Origin: Clostridiales bacterium
GTDB lineage: Bacteria > Bacillota > Clostridia > Christensenellales > Aristaeellaceae
Direction of reading: 5' to 3'
DNA length: 36,563 bases
Assembly: GCA_004556395.1 (NCBI GenBank)
Contig: SFHK01000016.1
Location: forward strand, 1 to 36,563
How positions within the stretch are numbered: the first letter of the stretch is position 1; every line of letters begins with the position of its first letter. The position numbers were made by a program, and so were the translations under genes. The notes under the pieces are model-generated. The model was given only the letters and a program-made list of their open reading frames with translations, had not been told where the DNA came from and did no database searches. Below, one piece after another: positions 21,187 through 29,501 of the stretch.

Positions 21187-24183
21187 TTACAGCCCCTTCG
21201 CCGCGTCCGACGAGAGGAACGCCTGCAGCTCCGCGGACGCGATGCCGTCGGCAGTGATGCCCATGGCGCTCTGCACGTCGATGACCGCGCTGCGCGTGGC
21301 AGAATCAAAGGTTCCGATTTCCGCGTCCGGCGCGTTCAGGTAGCCGAGCGCCGCCAGACGATACTGAAGGGTTTCCACGGCGCTGCCGGCGTCCCCGAGC
21401 TTCAGCTCCTGATAGCTTCCCGCGTCCGGCTCCGCGTACTGCCCGGCCGGGGGCGCCACGTCCGAGAACAGAATTTCCTGAAGCCCCGCCGTAGCTGTGC
21501 CCGTCTGCTTCATGCCGATGGCGGCCTGGAATTCCTTCACAGCCTTCGTCGTCTTCGTAAGATAGTTCCCGCCGATGTCGCCGTCAAAGTAGCCCAGCTG
21601 CTTGAGCCGCCTTTGCAGCTTCTTCACGCTGTCGCCCTTCGAGCCGTTTTTCAGGGTCGAATACCCGCTCTTTTTCGTGTCACCGCCGGTGGATGCGCTG
21701 TCGTCCAGCTTTTCCAGCACCGTAAGCTGGCTCGTGCGCACATAGCCCTTGCTGCCGCCGGAGTTCTTTACCTCCGCCCAGCTGCCGCGCGTGCGCGTCC
21801 AAGTGACCGTCGCGCCCTTGGACAGCGTGCCCAGCTTGTCGGACAGCTCGTCCGGCTCGGCATACACGGTGACCAGATCCTTCACGACCATCGCGTAGGC
21901 GTTCACGGTCACGACCGTTTCGGTCTCTCCGCTGTCGCCCGAGGACTCCGACGAAAGCGCGAAATCGGCCAGCTTCGCGTAAGCCACGTCGCCGGACGAA
22001 TTGCGGATTTCCGCCCATTCGCCGCGCGTGCGCAGGATGGTGACCTCCGCGCCGATGGACAGGGTCGCCATCGGCTCCGAATCGTTGATGGAAGCGTACA
22101 CGTTCGTCTTCGCGACGCTTACATAGGCGGTCTTGTTGACCGTGACCACCGTTGTAGAATTCTTCGCGGGCGCGTCGTCGGAATACAGCTCCTTCTGAAG
22201 CGCCGCGCTGGCCGTGCCCGTCTGCTTGAGTCCCAGCGCTTTCTGGAACGCCTTCACGGCGCTCACGGTCTCCGCGCCGTACTTTCCGTCGCACTTGCCC
22301 GTGAGATAGTTCAGCTCCTTCAGGCGCGTCTGCAGCTTTTGAACCTCGCTGCCGCTGTCGCCCTTTGAAAGCACGGAATAACTGACGGCCACGTCGCCGT
22401 CCGTGTTGTAATACGCCGAATCCGAATACAGATAGCTCTGCAGCTCGGAGGTGGCGATGCCGGTCGGCGTTTTGCCGTAGGCCGCTTCAAACGCCTTCAC
22501 AGCGTCCTCGGTGCCCGAGCCGTAATAGCCGTCCGCCGTGCCGGTCAAATAGCCCAGCTCGATCAGGCGTGCCTGAAGCCGCGCCACGTTGGCTCCCTTG
22601 TCGCCGTTTTTCAGCCTTTTGTAGCTGCCGCCGGTGGGCGTGGTCACGTTTCCGGTCGGCGCGTCGTCGGCGTACAGCTTCTCCTGAAGCGCCACCGTCG
22701 CAACGCCGGTTTCGTTTCGGCCATAGGCCGCCTCAAACGCCTTCACGGCCTCCACGGTGTTCGCGTCGAAATAGCCGGTCGGCGTTCCAGCCATGAAGTT
22801 CAGCTCGATCAGCCGCTGCTGCAATGCGTAGACGGCGCTGCCGTAGCTGCCCTCTGAAAGCGCGGTATACGAGGACTGGCCGCTGCCGTCTGAATTGTTG
22901 GACATTGCGCTGTCCGAAAACAGGAACTTCTGCATCGCCGCCGTCGCCACACCGGACTGCGTGCGCCCATGCCGGCTCTCAAAGGCGCGCACGGCGCTGG
23001 CGGTGTCGTCGCCATAGTAGCCGTCGGCCTTGCCGCTCAGGTAGCCCAGCTTCTTCAGCCGCGCCTGCAGCGCCACAACGTCCTCTCCGTAGCTGCCCTT
23101 GGAAAGCGTGCGATATGTATCCTCGGACGCGGCCGCGGTCGGCGCCGGCGTGGCGGAGCCATAGGCAAGCGCGTCGTCGGCGTACAGATGCATCTGCATG
23201 CCCACCGACGCAACGCCGGTCTGCTTCTGGCCGTAGGCCTTTTCAAACGCCTTCACGGCCTTCACCGTGGCGTTCCCGTAAATGCCGTCCACCTTGCCGG
23301 ACAGATAGCCCAGCTCCTTCAGCCGCTGCTGCAGCTGCTTCACGCTTTCGCCCTTGCTGCCGTACTGAAGCGCCTTGTAGGTAACCGTGTCCTGCTCGCC
23401 GTCGTCCGCAGGAACGGCGGTCGGCCTTGCGGTCGCCTGTGCGCTTTGCCCGGCGCGGAGCGCGCTGTCGGCGAACAGATAGTTCTGCATCGAAACGGTC
23501 GCGATGCCGGTGCGCTGCTTGCCGTAGGCCGCTTCAAACGCCTTTACAGCGTCCTCCGTGGTCTGATCGAACACGCCATTGGCCTTTCCATCCATGTAGC
23601 CCAGCTCAATCAGCCGGTTCTGAAGGCGCGTGACGTCCGTGCCGACGCTGCCGCGTTCCAGCTGCTGATAGCCGGCAGAAGCCTGCTGCGTGGTAATCGG
23701 CTCGATGCCGGTATAATTCTTCGCGCTGTCCGAGAACAGATACACCTGCATCAGCTGCGAGGCCACGCCGGTGGCCGTGCGGCCATAGGCCGCCTCAAAC
23801 AGGCGCACCGCCTGCGCGGTCGCCTGATCAAACGTGCCGGAGGCCGTGCCGGACATATAGCCCAGCTCGATCAGGCGCTTCTGAAGGTTGCGCACCGCCG
23901 TGCCCATCGAGCCGAGCGACAGCTCGGTATACGGATCCTGCACGGTGGAATCCAGCTTCTCGTTCATCCAGCCAAGAATCTTTATCGACGCGTCGGGGCG
24001 GATGGTATAGCCCGGCGTCTGCGTCGCGCTGACCGCGCCCGACGTGGGGAAGGGCAGCGTCACGTCCACGGAATAATCGGACAGCGGATCCTTGTCCGTC
24101 GTGTCCGTCTTGGGCCCGCAGCCGACTAAAATCAGCATCAGCACCACGACAAGCACCGGAAAAGCGTATCGAACCGTCCTCAT
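21187..24183 (-). CDS. large lipoprotein with nine PG-binding_1 repeats and two SH3b domains
   Basis: A 998-residue surface lipoprotein with lipobox L19-V-G-C22 after a hydrophobic signal. After a 60-residue linker come seven PG_binding_1 repeats of about 80-100 residues, each opening with 'Y-x-x-L-x-x-G-S/D-x-G' and containing 'LQ-x-RL-x-ELGY(M/L)-x-G' and 'AVKAFE-x-AYG-x-x-x-TG(V/I)A'. Then come two bacterial SH3 domains (VYASINDSEPMATLSIGAEVT, then VYAEPDELSDKLGTLSKGATVT) and two more PG_binding_1 repeats. Low-complexity Thr/Ser/Pro linkers separate some repeats. It should bind the cell wall at many points. No catalytic domain is visible. The gene lies 126 bp downstream of a MarR gene on the same strand. 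Confidence 0.92.
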   Translation of the reverse strand: MRTVRYAFPVLVVVLMLILVGCGPKTDTTDKDPLSDYSVDVTLPFPTSGAVSATQTPGYTIRPDASIKILGWMNEKLDSTVQDPYTELSLGSMGTAVRNLQKRLIELGYMSGTASGTFDQATAQAVRLFEAAYGRTATGVASQLMQVYLFSDSAKNYTGIEPITTQQASAGYQQLERGSVGTDVTRLQNRLIELGYMDGKANGVFDQTTEDAVKAFEAAYGKQRTGIATVSMQNYLFADSALRAGQSAQATARPTAVPADDGEQDTVTYKALQYGSKGESVKQLQQRLKELGYLSGKVDGIYGNATVKAVKAFEKAYGQKQTGVASVGMQMHLYADDALAYGSATPAPTAAASEDTYRTLSKGSYGEDVVALQARLKKLGYLSGKADGYYGDDTASAVRAFESRHGRTQSGVATAAMQKFLFSDSAMSNNSDGSGQSSYTALSEGSYGSAVYALQQRLIELNFMAGTPTGYFDANTVEAVKAFEAAYGRNETGVATVALQEKLYADDAPTGNVTTPTGGSYKRLKNGDKGANVARLQARLIELGYLTGTADGYYGSGTEDAVKAFEAAYGKTPTGIATSELQSYLYSDSAYYNTDGDVAVSYSVLSKGDSGSEVQKLQTRLKELNYLTGKCDGKYGAETVSAVKAFQKALGLKQTGTASAALQKELYSDDAPAKNSTTVVTVNKTAYVSVAKTNVYASINDSEPMATLSIGAEVTILRTRGEWAEIRNSSGDVAYAKLADFALSSESSGDSGETETVVTVNAYAMVVKDLVTVYAEPDELSDKLGTLSKGATVTWTRTRGSWAEVKNSGGSKGYVRTSQLTVLEKLDDSASTGGDTKKSGYSTLKNGSKGDSVKKLQRRLKQLGYFDGDIGGNYLTKTTKAVKEFQAAIGMKQTGTATAGLQEILFSDVAPPAGQYAEPDAGSYQELKLGDAGSAVETLQYRLAALGYLNAPDAEIGTFDSATRSAVIDVQSAMGITADGIASAELQAFLSSDAAKGL

Positions 24184-24246
24184 TCTTCCATCCTCCCCTC
24201 CGCGCCGGTATCTACGGCGCGCGTGTTTCCGGAATTCACCGGTTAT

Positions 24247-24264
24247 GTCAATTACTGTAATGAC
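24247..24264. promoter_or_regulatory. candidate MarR operator before the lipoprotein gene
   Basis: GTCA-A-TTAC-T-GTAA-TGAC is a near-perfect dyad. On the minus strand it contains TTGACA, a possible -35 box of the lipoprotein gene, though no convincing -10 follows at 17 bp. The MarR protein encoded just upstream is the obvious candidate ligand (inference). Confidence 0.5.
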
Positions 24265-24266
24265 GC

Positions 24267-24302
24267 ATTTGGCAGGATGAAAGTTGCTTCACCCCGCCAA
24301 AT
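24267..24302. other. 14-bp hairpin immediately after the MarR gene
   Basis: ATTTGGC (24267-24273) pairs with GCCAAAT (24296-24302). Internally GGATGAA pairs with TTCACCC through one G.T pair. There is no T-tract, so it may be a weak terminator, a processing site or an attenuating structure between the MarR and lipoprotein genes. Confidence 0.5.
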
Positions 24303-24309
24303 TTTCAGC

Positions 24310-24768
24310 TTATTCGTTTCCCAGCAGCTGCCGGATCGTCTCGAGCGCGTCGGACAGCGTTTCCAGCTTGCCCGCGTCCAGCTCCTTCGCCCAGGCGTCC
24401 ATGCACACTCTCAGCGCCTCGACCGTGTCGCGCACCTTCTCGCGGCCCTTGTCGAGAATCACCACGTGAACGACGCGGCGGTCGGCCGCGTTGCGCTCGC
24501 GCGTGACGTAGCCGGCGTTGATCATGCGGTCGATCAGCGGCGTGATGTTGGGCTTGGCAATGTCGAAACGAGCGGAGATCTCCGAGACCGACAGCCTGTC
24601 CGCCTCGTCCAGCGCCGCCAGCACCTGAACATACGAAAGCGGAATCGGATTGTCCTTCTGCTCAATGTCCGGCCTGAACAGCTTTTTTTTGAAAACCGGG
24701 GCGGCGGTCAGAACCTGCCGGGCGATCTTCTCCAGGGTTTCCTGTCTTTCATTCGTGCAATTTTCCAT
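24310..24768 (-). CDS. MarR-family transcriptional regulator
   Basis: A 152-residue winged-helix regulator. Residues about 45-110 contain LSYVQVLAALDEADRLSVSEISARFDIAKPNITPLIDRMINAGYVTRE, with the wing RNAADRRVVHVVILDKG, the MarR hallmark ('D-x-R-x-x-x-(L/V)-x-L-T-x-x-G'). Flanking helices at both ends would form the dimer interface. Its ligand is unknown. A GGGGGG ribosome binding site is present and the promoter is at 24805-24833. It is the first gene of a probable operon with the PG-binding lipoprotein and likely controls it through 24247-24264. Confidence 0.93.
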   Translation of the reverse strand: MENCTNERQETLEKIARQVLTAAPVFKKKLFRPDIEQKDNPIPLSYVQVLAALDEADRLSVSEISARFDIAKPNITPLIDRMINAGYVTRERNAADRRVVHVVILDKGREKVRDTVEALRVCMDAWAKELDAGKLETLSDALETIRQLLGNE

Positions 24769-24804
24769 TTGTGTCCCCCCAGCGCTTATTACGCAACAGA
24801 AACT

Positions 24805-24833
24805 ATTTTAGCGCAGCCCTTATAAAAACGCAA
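24805..24833 (-). promoter_or_regulatory. promoter of the MarR gene
   Basis: On the minus strand TTGCGT (24828-24833), 17-bp spacer, TAAAAT (24805-24810). Confidence 0.75.
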
Positions 24834-24877
24834 GTTATACTTCCATTATATTTTGACGGTGAAACCGATATTCTCCG

Positions 24878-26818
24878 TTAACCCGCCTGAACCGCCGCCT
24901 GCGCCCGCGGAGAAACCGCGAAAACGCAGATTTCATCATACCATGCGCCGCCCTCATAGATCAGCGGGTAAAGCTCCTTCAGCGCCGCAAGGTCGCCGTT
25001 TTGCGCTTCATAGGAGGAAAAGAACACATAGTCCACGCCGTACTCTTCGTACAGCGCCGCCGTGCCCGCCGGGTCGGCCAGCATGCGCCTTGCGTCCTCC
25101 GCGCGCTGGGCATAGTCCACGCCGTGGAAATACAGATACAGGTCGGCGCCGCACACAATTTTGCGCCCGGCCAGCACCGCCGGCGCGTTGTTGTGGTTGG
25201 TCGCCGTCAGGAACAGGCCGTCCTCCAGCGTGTTCTCCCGAATGAACGCCGCGGCCTCCACCTGCTCCTTCCCGAAAATCTGATATTCGCTCTTCGCTTC
25301 GCGCACGATGGTAATCGCGCCGGACAGCGTGCTCGCCAGGATGAACGCCGCCGCCAGCACGCACCGCCCGCGAATGCCCTTCAGGCGCGCGTAGATGTCC
25401 GTCAGAATCTCAGCCGCCGCCGGCAGCATGGCCAGAAACGCCACGAAGAACAGCTTGTTGTTGTCGTACACGTTCGGCTGGAACACGACCGTCTCCGCCA
25501 GCGCGTACAGCAGCAGGCATCCCAGCGACAGCGCCTTCACCGCGGGCTTGCGAATCGTAAGCGCCGCGAGCGGGAAAATCAGATACACCAGCCCGACGTT
25601 CTTAATCCAGAACCAGAAATACTCGTCCTTCAGGCCGCCGTTTCCGTCGTTGTTCACCCAGTTAAACAAAATCCTCAGCGAGCCGCCGCCGACCGTCTGC
25701 GGGAACGTCCATTCAAGCAGCTGCGGAAGCGCCAGCGCGCAAGCCGCCGCCCCATACAGCGCAAAGAGCAGAAGCGTTCTGAGCCGCCGCTTTTTTTCGC
25801 GAAGCAGACAGTCGATCATCGCGCCAAGGCTGATCACGCCCAGCGCCAAGAAGGAGTGCGTGTGAATCATCGGCATGGGGCCCGCCCACAGTCCGACCGC
25901 GAGGAACGCCGCCGCGCGACGCTCCCGCATCGCCGCGACCAGCAGATACAGCGCCGGAAGCACGCACAGCCAGCCCGCCATCAGCGTGCGCTGCGGCACG
26001 AGCAGGTCGCACAGCGCGTTCACCCAGCGCAGGTTCACGTCCGGCATGTTGGTGGGCGTCTGGTAATAGCCGTTCAGCGCGTCGTTCAGCGCCGTGGGGT
26101 CGGACGTAACCCGATCCAGCGTTCCCAGAAAGCCCAGCCCGCCGTTAAAGAACAAGAGCACAAACGCGATCACCACCGCGCTCTTCTTTCCGGTCATCTC
26201 CCACGTGAACAGCACGAAGCCCAGCCAGATCAGCCCCGTCATCAGCGTGCCGGGCACGGAAAACGCGGCGGCCAGCGGCGTGCCATAAATCAGCATGGTG
26301 GCGCTCAGCGCGTCCACAAGGAAGGGATAGCCCAGCCGCGTGCCCGGCAGAATCGAGTATTCCGGCGGATAGCTCTGCCCGATCAGCCCCGTGGCAAAGC
26401 TCGCGTGCATGCACAGGTCGCCATAGGTGGACTGCCCCACGTACAGCGCGCCGTCCACCTCGCGGAACATGTGCGTATACTGAAGATAGCCGGACATGAG
26501 CATCGCCGGAACCACCAGACACAGAATCAGCCACAGCGGCGGCTCTTCCTTCGCTTCGCCCTCTGAAAGCGGCCGCTCCCCCGGCCTTATGAACGCGCAG
26601 CCCACCGCCGCAAGCGCCGACGTAAGCAGCGCCAGCCGCTGCGCGGGAAGCGTGAAATCCAACGCGAAGGCGAAAAGCGACGGCAGCCACATCATCTCCA
26701 TCAGCCCCATCACCATGCCCAGCCACAGCCGCACGGTGCGGCCGCGCCGCGAAAACAGACGCCACGCCTGCAAAACGCCAAACAGCTCAAACGCCGCCAA
26801 TACAACGATTCCCAGCAT
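24878..26818 (-). CDS. polytopic membrane protein, GT-C-like putative glycosyltransferase
   Basis: A 646-residue integral membrane protein with about a dozen hydrophobic segments and a soluble C-terminal domain of about 130 residues. A large outside loop after the third or fourth segment carries EVDGALYVGQSTYGDLCMHASFATGL and SYPPEYSILPGTRLGYPFLVDALSA. An acidic residue in the first outer loop together with this layout is typical of GT-C lipid-linked-sugar glycosyltransferases. The C-terminal region (AAFIRENTLEDGLFLTATNHNNAPAVLAGRKIVCG) matches the globular part of such proteins in Clostridia and archaea. Donor and acceptor are unknown. No terminator is evident at its end. It has its own promoter at 26852-26880. 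Confidence 0.75.
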   Translation of the reverse strand: MLGIVVLAAFELFGVLQAWRLFSRRGRTVRLWLGMVMGLMEMMWLPSLFAFALDFTLPAQRLALLTSALAAVGCAFIRPGERPLSEGEAKEEPPLWLILCLVVPAMLMSGYLQYTHMFREVDGALYVGQSTYGDLCMHASFATGLIGQSYPPEYSILPGTRLGYPFLVDALSATMLIYGTPLAAAFSVPGTLMTGLIWLGFVLFTWEMTGKKSAVVIAFVLLFFNGGLGFLGTLDRVTSDPTALNDALNGYYQTPTNMPDVNLRWVNALCDLLVPQRTLMAGWLCVLPALYLLVAAMRERRAAAFLAVGLWAGPMPMIHTHSFLALGVISLGAMIDCLLREKKRRLRTLLLFALYGAAACALALPQLLEWTFPQTVGGGSLRILFNWVNNDGNGGLKDEYFWFWIKNVGLVYLIFPLAALTIRKPAVKALSLGCLLLYALAETVVFQPNVYDNNKLFFVAFLAMLPAAAEILTDIYARLKGIRGRCVLAAAFILASTLSGAITIVREAKSEYQIFGKEQVEAAAFIRENTLEDGLFLTATNHNNAPAVLAGRKIVCGADLYLYFHGVDYAQRAEDARRMLADPAGTAALYEEYGVDYVFFSSYEAQNGDLAALKELYPLIYEGGAWYDEICVFAVSPRAQAAVQAG

Positions 26819-26851
26819 ATGGTCTCCAATCCGTTCGATGAATTCGCTTTC

Positions 26852-26892
26852 ATTATAACACGCGGGGCGGACGGCTGCAACCGTTCGCCCCG
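26852..26892 (-). promoter_or_regulatory. promoter of the GT-C-like gene, -35 inside a 12-bp dyad
   Basis: On the minus strand TTGCAG (26875-26880), 17-bp spacer, TATAAT (26852-26857). The -35 hexamer forms the exact centre of an inverted repeat, CGGGGCG-G-ACGG (26863-26874) and CCGT-T-CGCCCCG (26881-26892). As RNA the dyad could also end the upstream CAP gene; as DNA it could be a repressor site. Confidence 0.7.
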
Positions 26893-26920
26893 AAAAAGCC
26901 TTTTTCGATTAAATTCTCAC

Positions 26921-27679
26921 TTACCTTCCAAACAGCTGCACCCAGTAGATTGTTCCGCCAACCTTATAGGCGCATACGCCGATGGAGCCGTAGCTTTCGC
27001 GGAGAATATTGGCTTTATGTCCGCTGGAGCTCATCCACGCGGCCATCACGCGCTTCGCGTCCCGCTGTCCCTTGGCGATGTTCTCGCCGTAGGCGGTGGA
27101 AGACACCGTGCTCCACGCCGTACCGTCCGGGCGCGTGTGGCTGAATTTCGAAACGATCTCCCCGGCGCGCACACAGGCGGCGCGCGTCAGCTCCGCGGAT
27201 TGCGTAAGCGGCGCAATCCCCTGCTTCGCGCGCTCCGCGTTTACCAGGCGAATGACTTGTTCTGCCGCCGAGCTCGAGGTAACGCCCCCGCTTGACGGCT
27301 CATCGGTCGACGGAACATCCGTGGACGGCGCATCCGTCTTCGCGTCCGTCTTCTTCCCTGCCGTGCCGATCGTGATGGTTTCGCACGCGTTCCCACTCTT
27401 CAGCCGAACCGTGTAGGTTCCCGCCTTCTTCAGATAGGAATTCGGAATCAGGCACTGTCCCTTCGCGCCGGAAACGGAGGCGCACTTGACCGGCCAGCCG
27501 TCCCGATACAGCGTCAGCGTGCAGGACGAACGGCAGCGACTGCCGTTCCACGTGATCAGCGCGCCCTTGTCCGTCTTCTGCGAGCTAAGGCCGCAGGACG
27601 CCGCCAGCGCGCTGGATGTAAACAGAAGCACCGCGGCAAAAATCGCCGCCAGCCATGCCTTATACCGGTTCGTTTTCAT
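26921..27679 (-). CDS. secreted CAP/SCP-domain protein
   Basis: A 252-residue exported protein. Residues 1-27 are a signal peptide (WLAAIFAAVLLFTSSALA). Residues 28-115 form a Cys-containing beta-rich module of unknown type, followed by a Thr/Ser/Pro/Asp linker (TDAPSTDVPSTDEPSSG). From about 130 to the end there is a CAP domain: AAEQVIRLVNAERAKQG, FSHTRPDGTAW, YGENIAKGQ, MSSSGHKANIL and GVCAYKVGGTIYWVQLFG, with the conserved His/Glu/Glu/His-type cavity residues. Bacterial CAP proteins are secreted and of unclear activity. An earlier in-frame Met at 27709 lies before the ribosome binding site GGAAGTGAG, so ATG 27679 is used. Confidence 0.92.
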   Translation of the reverse strand: MKTNRYKAWLAAIFAAVLLFTSSALAASCGLSSQKTDKGALITWNGSRCRSSCTLTLYRDGWPVKCASVSGAKGQCLIPNSYLKKAGTYTVRLKSGNACETITIGTAGKKTDAKTDAPSTDVPSTDEPSSGGVTSSSAAEQVIRLVNAERAKQGIAPLTQSAELTRAACVRAGEIVSKFSHTRPDGTAWSTVSSTAYGENIAKGQRDAKRVMAAWMSSSGHKANILRESYGSIGVCAYKVGGTIYWVQLFGR

Positions 27680-27727
27680 AATTCTCACTTCCTTGCCGTT
27701 ATTTCGCATTTCCGGAATGCATCCCCA

Positions 27728-27756
27728 TTTTACCCCGCTGCCGCGCCAGCGTCAAT
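27728..27756 (-). promoter_or_regulatory. promoter of the CAP-domain gene
   Basis: On the minus strand TTGACG (27751-27756), 17-bp spacer, TAAAAT (27728-27733). Confidence 0.75.
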
Positions 27757-27793
27757 CGTTTTTGTTATATTGCTATACATTACCAATTTTGCT

Positions 27794-27822
27794 TGCAATT
27801 CTTCGCCGGATGCGGTACAATG
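27794..27822 (+). promoter_or_regulatory. promoter of the isomerase gene
   Basis: TTGCAA (27794-27799), 17-bp spacer, TACAAT (27817-27822). Confidence 0.78.
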
Positions 27823-27860
27823 GTTTCATAAGGAAAAATACAGGGTATGAGGTGAAAATC

Positions 27861-28706
27861 ATGTACAAGTTCCCGATTGGCATCATTCTGGATTCCTTCC
27901 GGAAACCGTTCCCCGAGGCGCTGGACATCACTCGCAGTCTGGGCGCGCAGGGCGTGCAGGTGTACGCCACGCGCGGCGAAATGTCTCCCGAGAACCTGAC
28001 CGGCCAGAAGCGCCGCGATTTCCTGAACGCCGTGAAGGATCGCGGGCTCGTGATCTCCGCGCTGTGCGGCGATCTTGGACACGGCTTCCACAATCCTGAG
28101 GAGAATCCCCAGCTGATCGAGCGCTCCAAGCGCATTCTGGATCTGGCGAAGGAGCTTGAAACCAGCGTCGTCACCACGCACATCGGCGTGGTGCCCGCGA
28201 GCGAGGAGCATCCGCGCTTCCGCATTCTGCAGGACGCGTGCGGCGAGCTGGCCGCCTATGCCGACAGTCTCGACGCGCACTTCGCCATCGAAACCGGCCC
28301 CGAAACCAGCCTGACGCTCAAGCATTTCCTCGACAGCCTGCATTCCACCGGCGTGGCCGTCAACCTCGACCCCGCGAACTTCGTGATGGTCACCGGCGAC
28401 GATCCCGTGCAGGCGGTTTACAACCTGAAGGATTACATCGTCCATACCCACGCCAAGGACGGCGTGAAGCTGCACGACTCCAACCCGGAGGCCATCTACG
28501 GCCTTGTGCGCGAGGACGCGCTGGTCACCGACGCGGCGTTCCTCGAGGTTCCGCTGGGTGAAGGCGGCGTGCCGTTTGACAGGTACCTTGCGGCGCTGGA
28601 CGACATCGGCTACAAGGGCTTCCTCACCATCGAGCGCGAGGTCGGCGACAGCCCCGTGGCGGACATCCACAGAGCCGTCGACTTCCTGAAGGAAAAGATC
28701 GGGTAA
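27861..28706 (+). CDS. sugar phosphate isomerase/epimerase (AP-endonuclease 2 TIM barrel)
   Basis: A 281-residue protein of the xylose-isomerase-like TIM-barrel family. Strand-end phrases are IGIILDSFRKPF, GVQVYATRG, ALCGDLGHGF, VVTTHIGVVP, FAIETGPET, VAVNLDPANFV, VHTHAKDG and FLTIERE. The Glu of IETG, the Asp of NLDP, the His of HTHAKDG and the Glu of TIERE are placed like the family's divalent-metal ligands. Such enzymes interconvert ketose/aldose or hexulose epimers; the substrate is not readable. TGAGGTGA lies before ATG 27861, and upstream in-frame Met codons precede the promoter. It forms its own unit with a strong terminator. Confidence 0.9.
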   Translation: MYKFPIGIILDSFRKPFPEALDITRSLGAQGVQVYATRGEMSPENLTGQKRRDFLNAVKDRGLVISALCGDLGHGFHNPEENPQLIERSKRILDLAKELETSVVTTHIGVVPASEEHPRFRILQDACGELAAYADSLDAHFAIETGPETSLTLKHFLDSLHSTGVAVNLDPANFVMVTGDDPVQAVYNLKDYIVHTHAKDGVKLHDSNPEAIYGLVREDALVTDAAFLEVPLGEGGVPFDRYLAALDDIGYKGFLTIEREVGDSPVADIHRAVDFLKEKIG

Positions 28707-28713
28707 CATCCGC

Positions 28714-28746
28714 CGGGAGGGCATCCGCCCTCCCGAATTCTTTTTC
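28714..28746 (+). terminator. terminator of the isomerase gene
   Basis: CGGGAGGGC (28714-28722), loop ATCC, GCCCTCCCG (28727-28735), then AATTCTTTTTC. Confidence 0.95.
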
Positions 28747-28772
28747 GCGGCGCACGCTCAAAGGAGAGGCTC

Positions 28773-29498
28773 ATGACTGAATTCTGGAATCCGTGGCACG
28801 GCTGCCGCCGCGTAAGCGAGGGCTGCGCGCACTGCTATGTGTTCGCGCTCGACCGCCTGCGCGGCGTGGAAACCGCGATTCACAAAAACGCGTCGGGCTT
28901 CTCCAGGCCGGTTTCGCACAGGCGCGGCGGCGAGTTCCGCTATCCCGCCGGCACGACCTTCTTCACCTGCTTCACGTCCGATTTCTTTCTGGAAGACGCG
29001 GACGAATGGCGCGGCGACGCCTTCCGCATCATCCGCGCCCGCCCGGACTGTACGTTTGAAATTTTCACCAAGCGCATCGACCGCGCCCGCGCCCTGCTGC
29101 CGCTCGACTGGGGCGACGGCTATCCGAACGTGCGCCTTTCCGTCAGCGCCGAAAACCAGCGCCGCGCCGACGAACGCATTCCGCTTTTGCTGGATTTTCC
29201 CGCCGCCGCGCGCGGCGTAGCGGCCTCCCCGCTTTTAGAAGAACTTCATCTGGAACGCTATCTGGTCTCCGGCCGAATCCAGTGGGTCTCCGCGGGCGGC
29301 GAATCGTATGAGGGCGCGCGCCCGTGCGATTTTGAGTGGGTTCTCTCCCTGCGCCGCCAGTGCGAAGCGGCTAAGGTTCCCTTCACCTTCCACCAGACCG
29401 GCGCGAATTTCAAAAAGGACGGAAAGACCTATCTCCTCCCGTCCCATCGTTTGCAGCTCGCGCAGGCGCGCAAAGCGAATATCGACTACCGCCCGTAA
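28773..29498 (+). CDS. DUF5131 family protein (phage Gp37/Gp68-like)
   Basis: A 241-residue protein opening with WNPWHGCRRVSEGCAHCYVFAL, the hallmark of the DUF5131/Gp37-Gp68 family (W-N-P-x-x-G-C-x6-G-C-x2-C-Y). The Cys arrangement resembles, but is not, a canonical radical-SAM CxxxCxxC. Later phrases FFTCFTSDFFLEDADEWR, FEIFTKRIDRA, VRLSVSAENQ, WVSAGGESYEGARPCDFEWV and PFTFHQTGANF are also those of the family. Function is unknown; relatives occur in phages and in many bacterial chromosomes. AAAGGAGAGG precedes the ATG. No phage genes are around. It converges with the AraC gene with only three bases between stops. Confidence 0.85.
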   Translation: MTEFWNPWHGCRRVSEGCAHCYVFALDRLRGVETAIHKNASGFSRPVSHRRGGEFRYPAGTTFFTCFTSDFFLEDADEWRGDAFRIIRARPDCTFEIFTKRIDRARALLPLDWGDGYPNVRLSVSAENQRRADERIPLLLDFPAAARGVAASPLLEELHLERYLVSGRIQWVSAGGESYEGARPCDFEWVLSLRRQCEAAKVPFTFHQTGANFKKDGKTYLLPSHRLQLAQARKANIDYRP

Positions 29499-29501
29499 GT
29501 T

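Noticed and set aside
21187..24183. CRISPR-like or satellite repeat
   Set aside because: The periodicity is that of protein repeats (PG_binding_1) in one open frame, not short DNA repeats with spacers.
24836..24877. Terminator after the GT-C-like gene
   Set aside because: Only a 4-5 bp ACGG/CCGT pairing with a long loop; too weak to annotate.
27796..27808. GCAATTCTTCGC resembling the AraC site word
   Set aside because: It lacks one G of the 12-mer and is a single copy within a promoter spacer; too weak to call.
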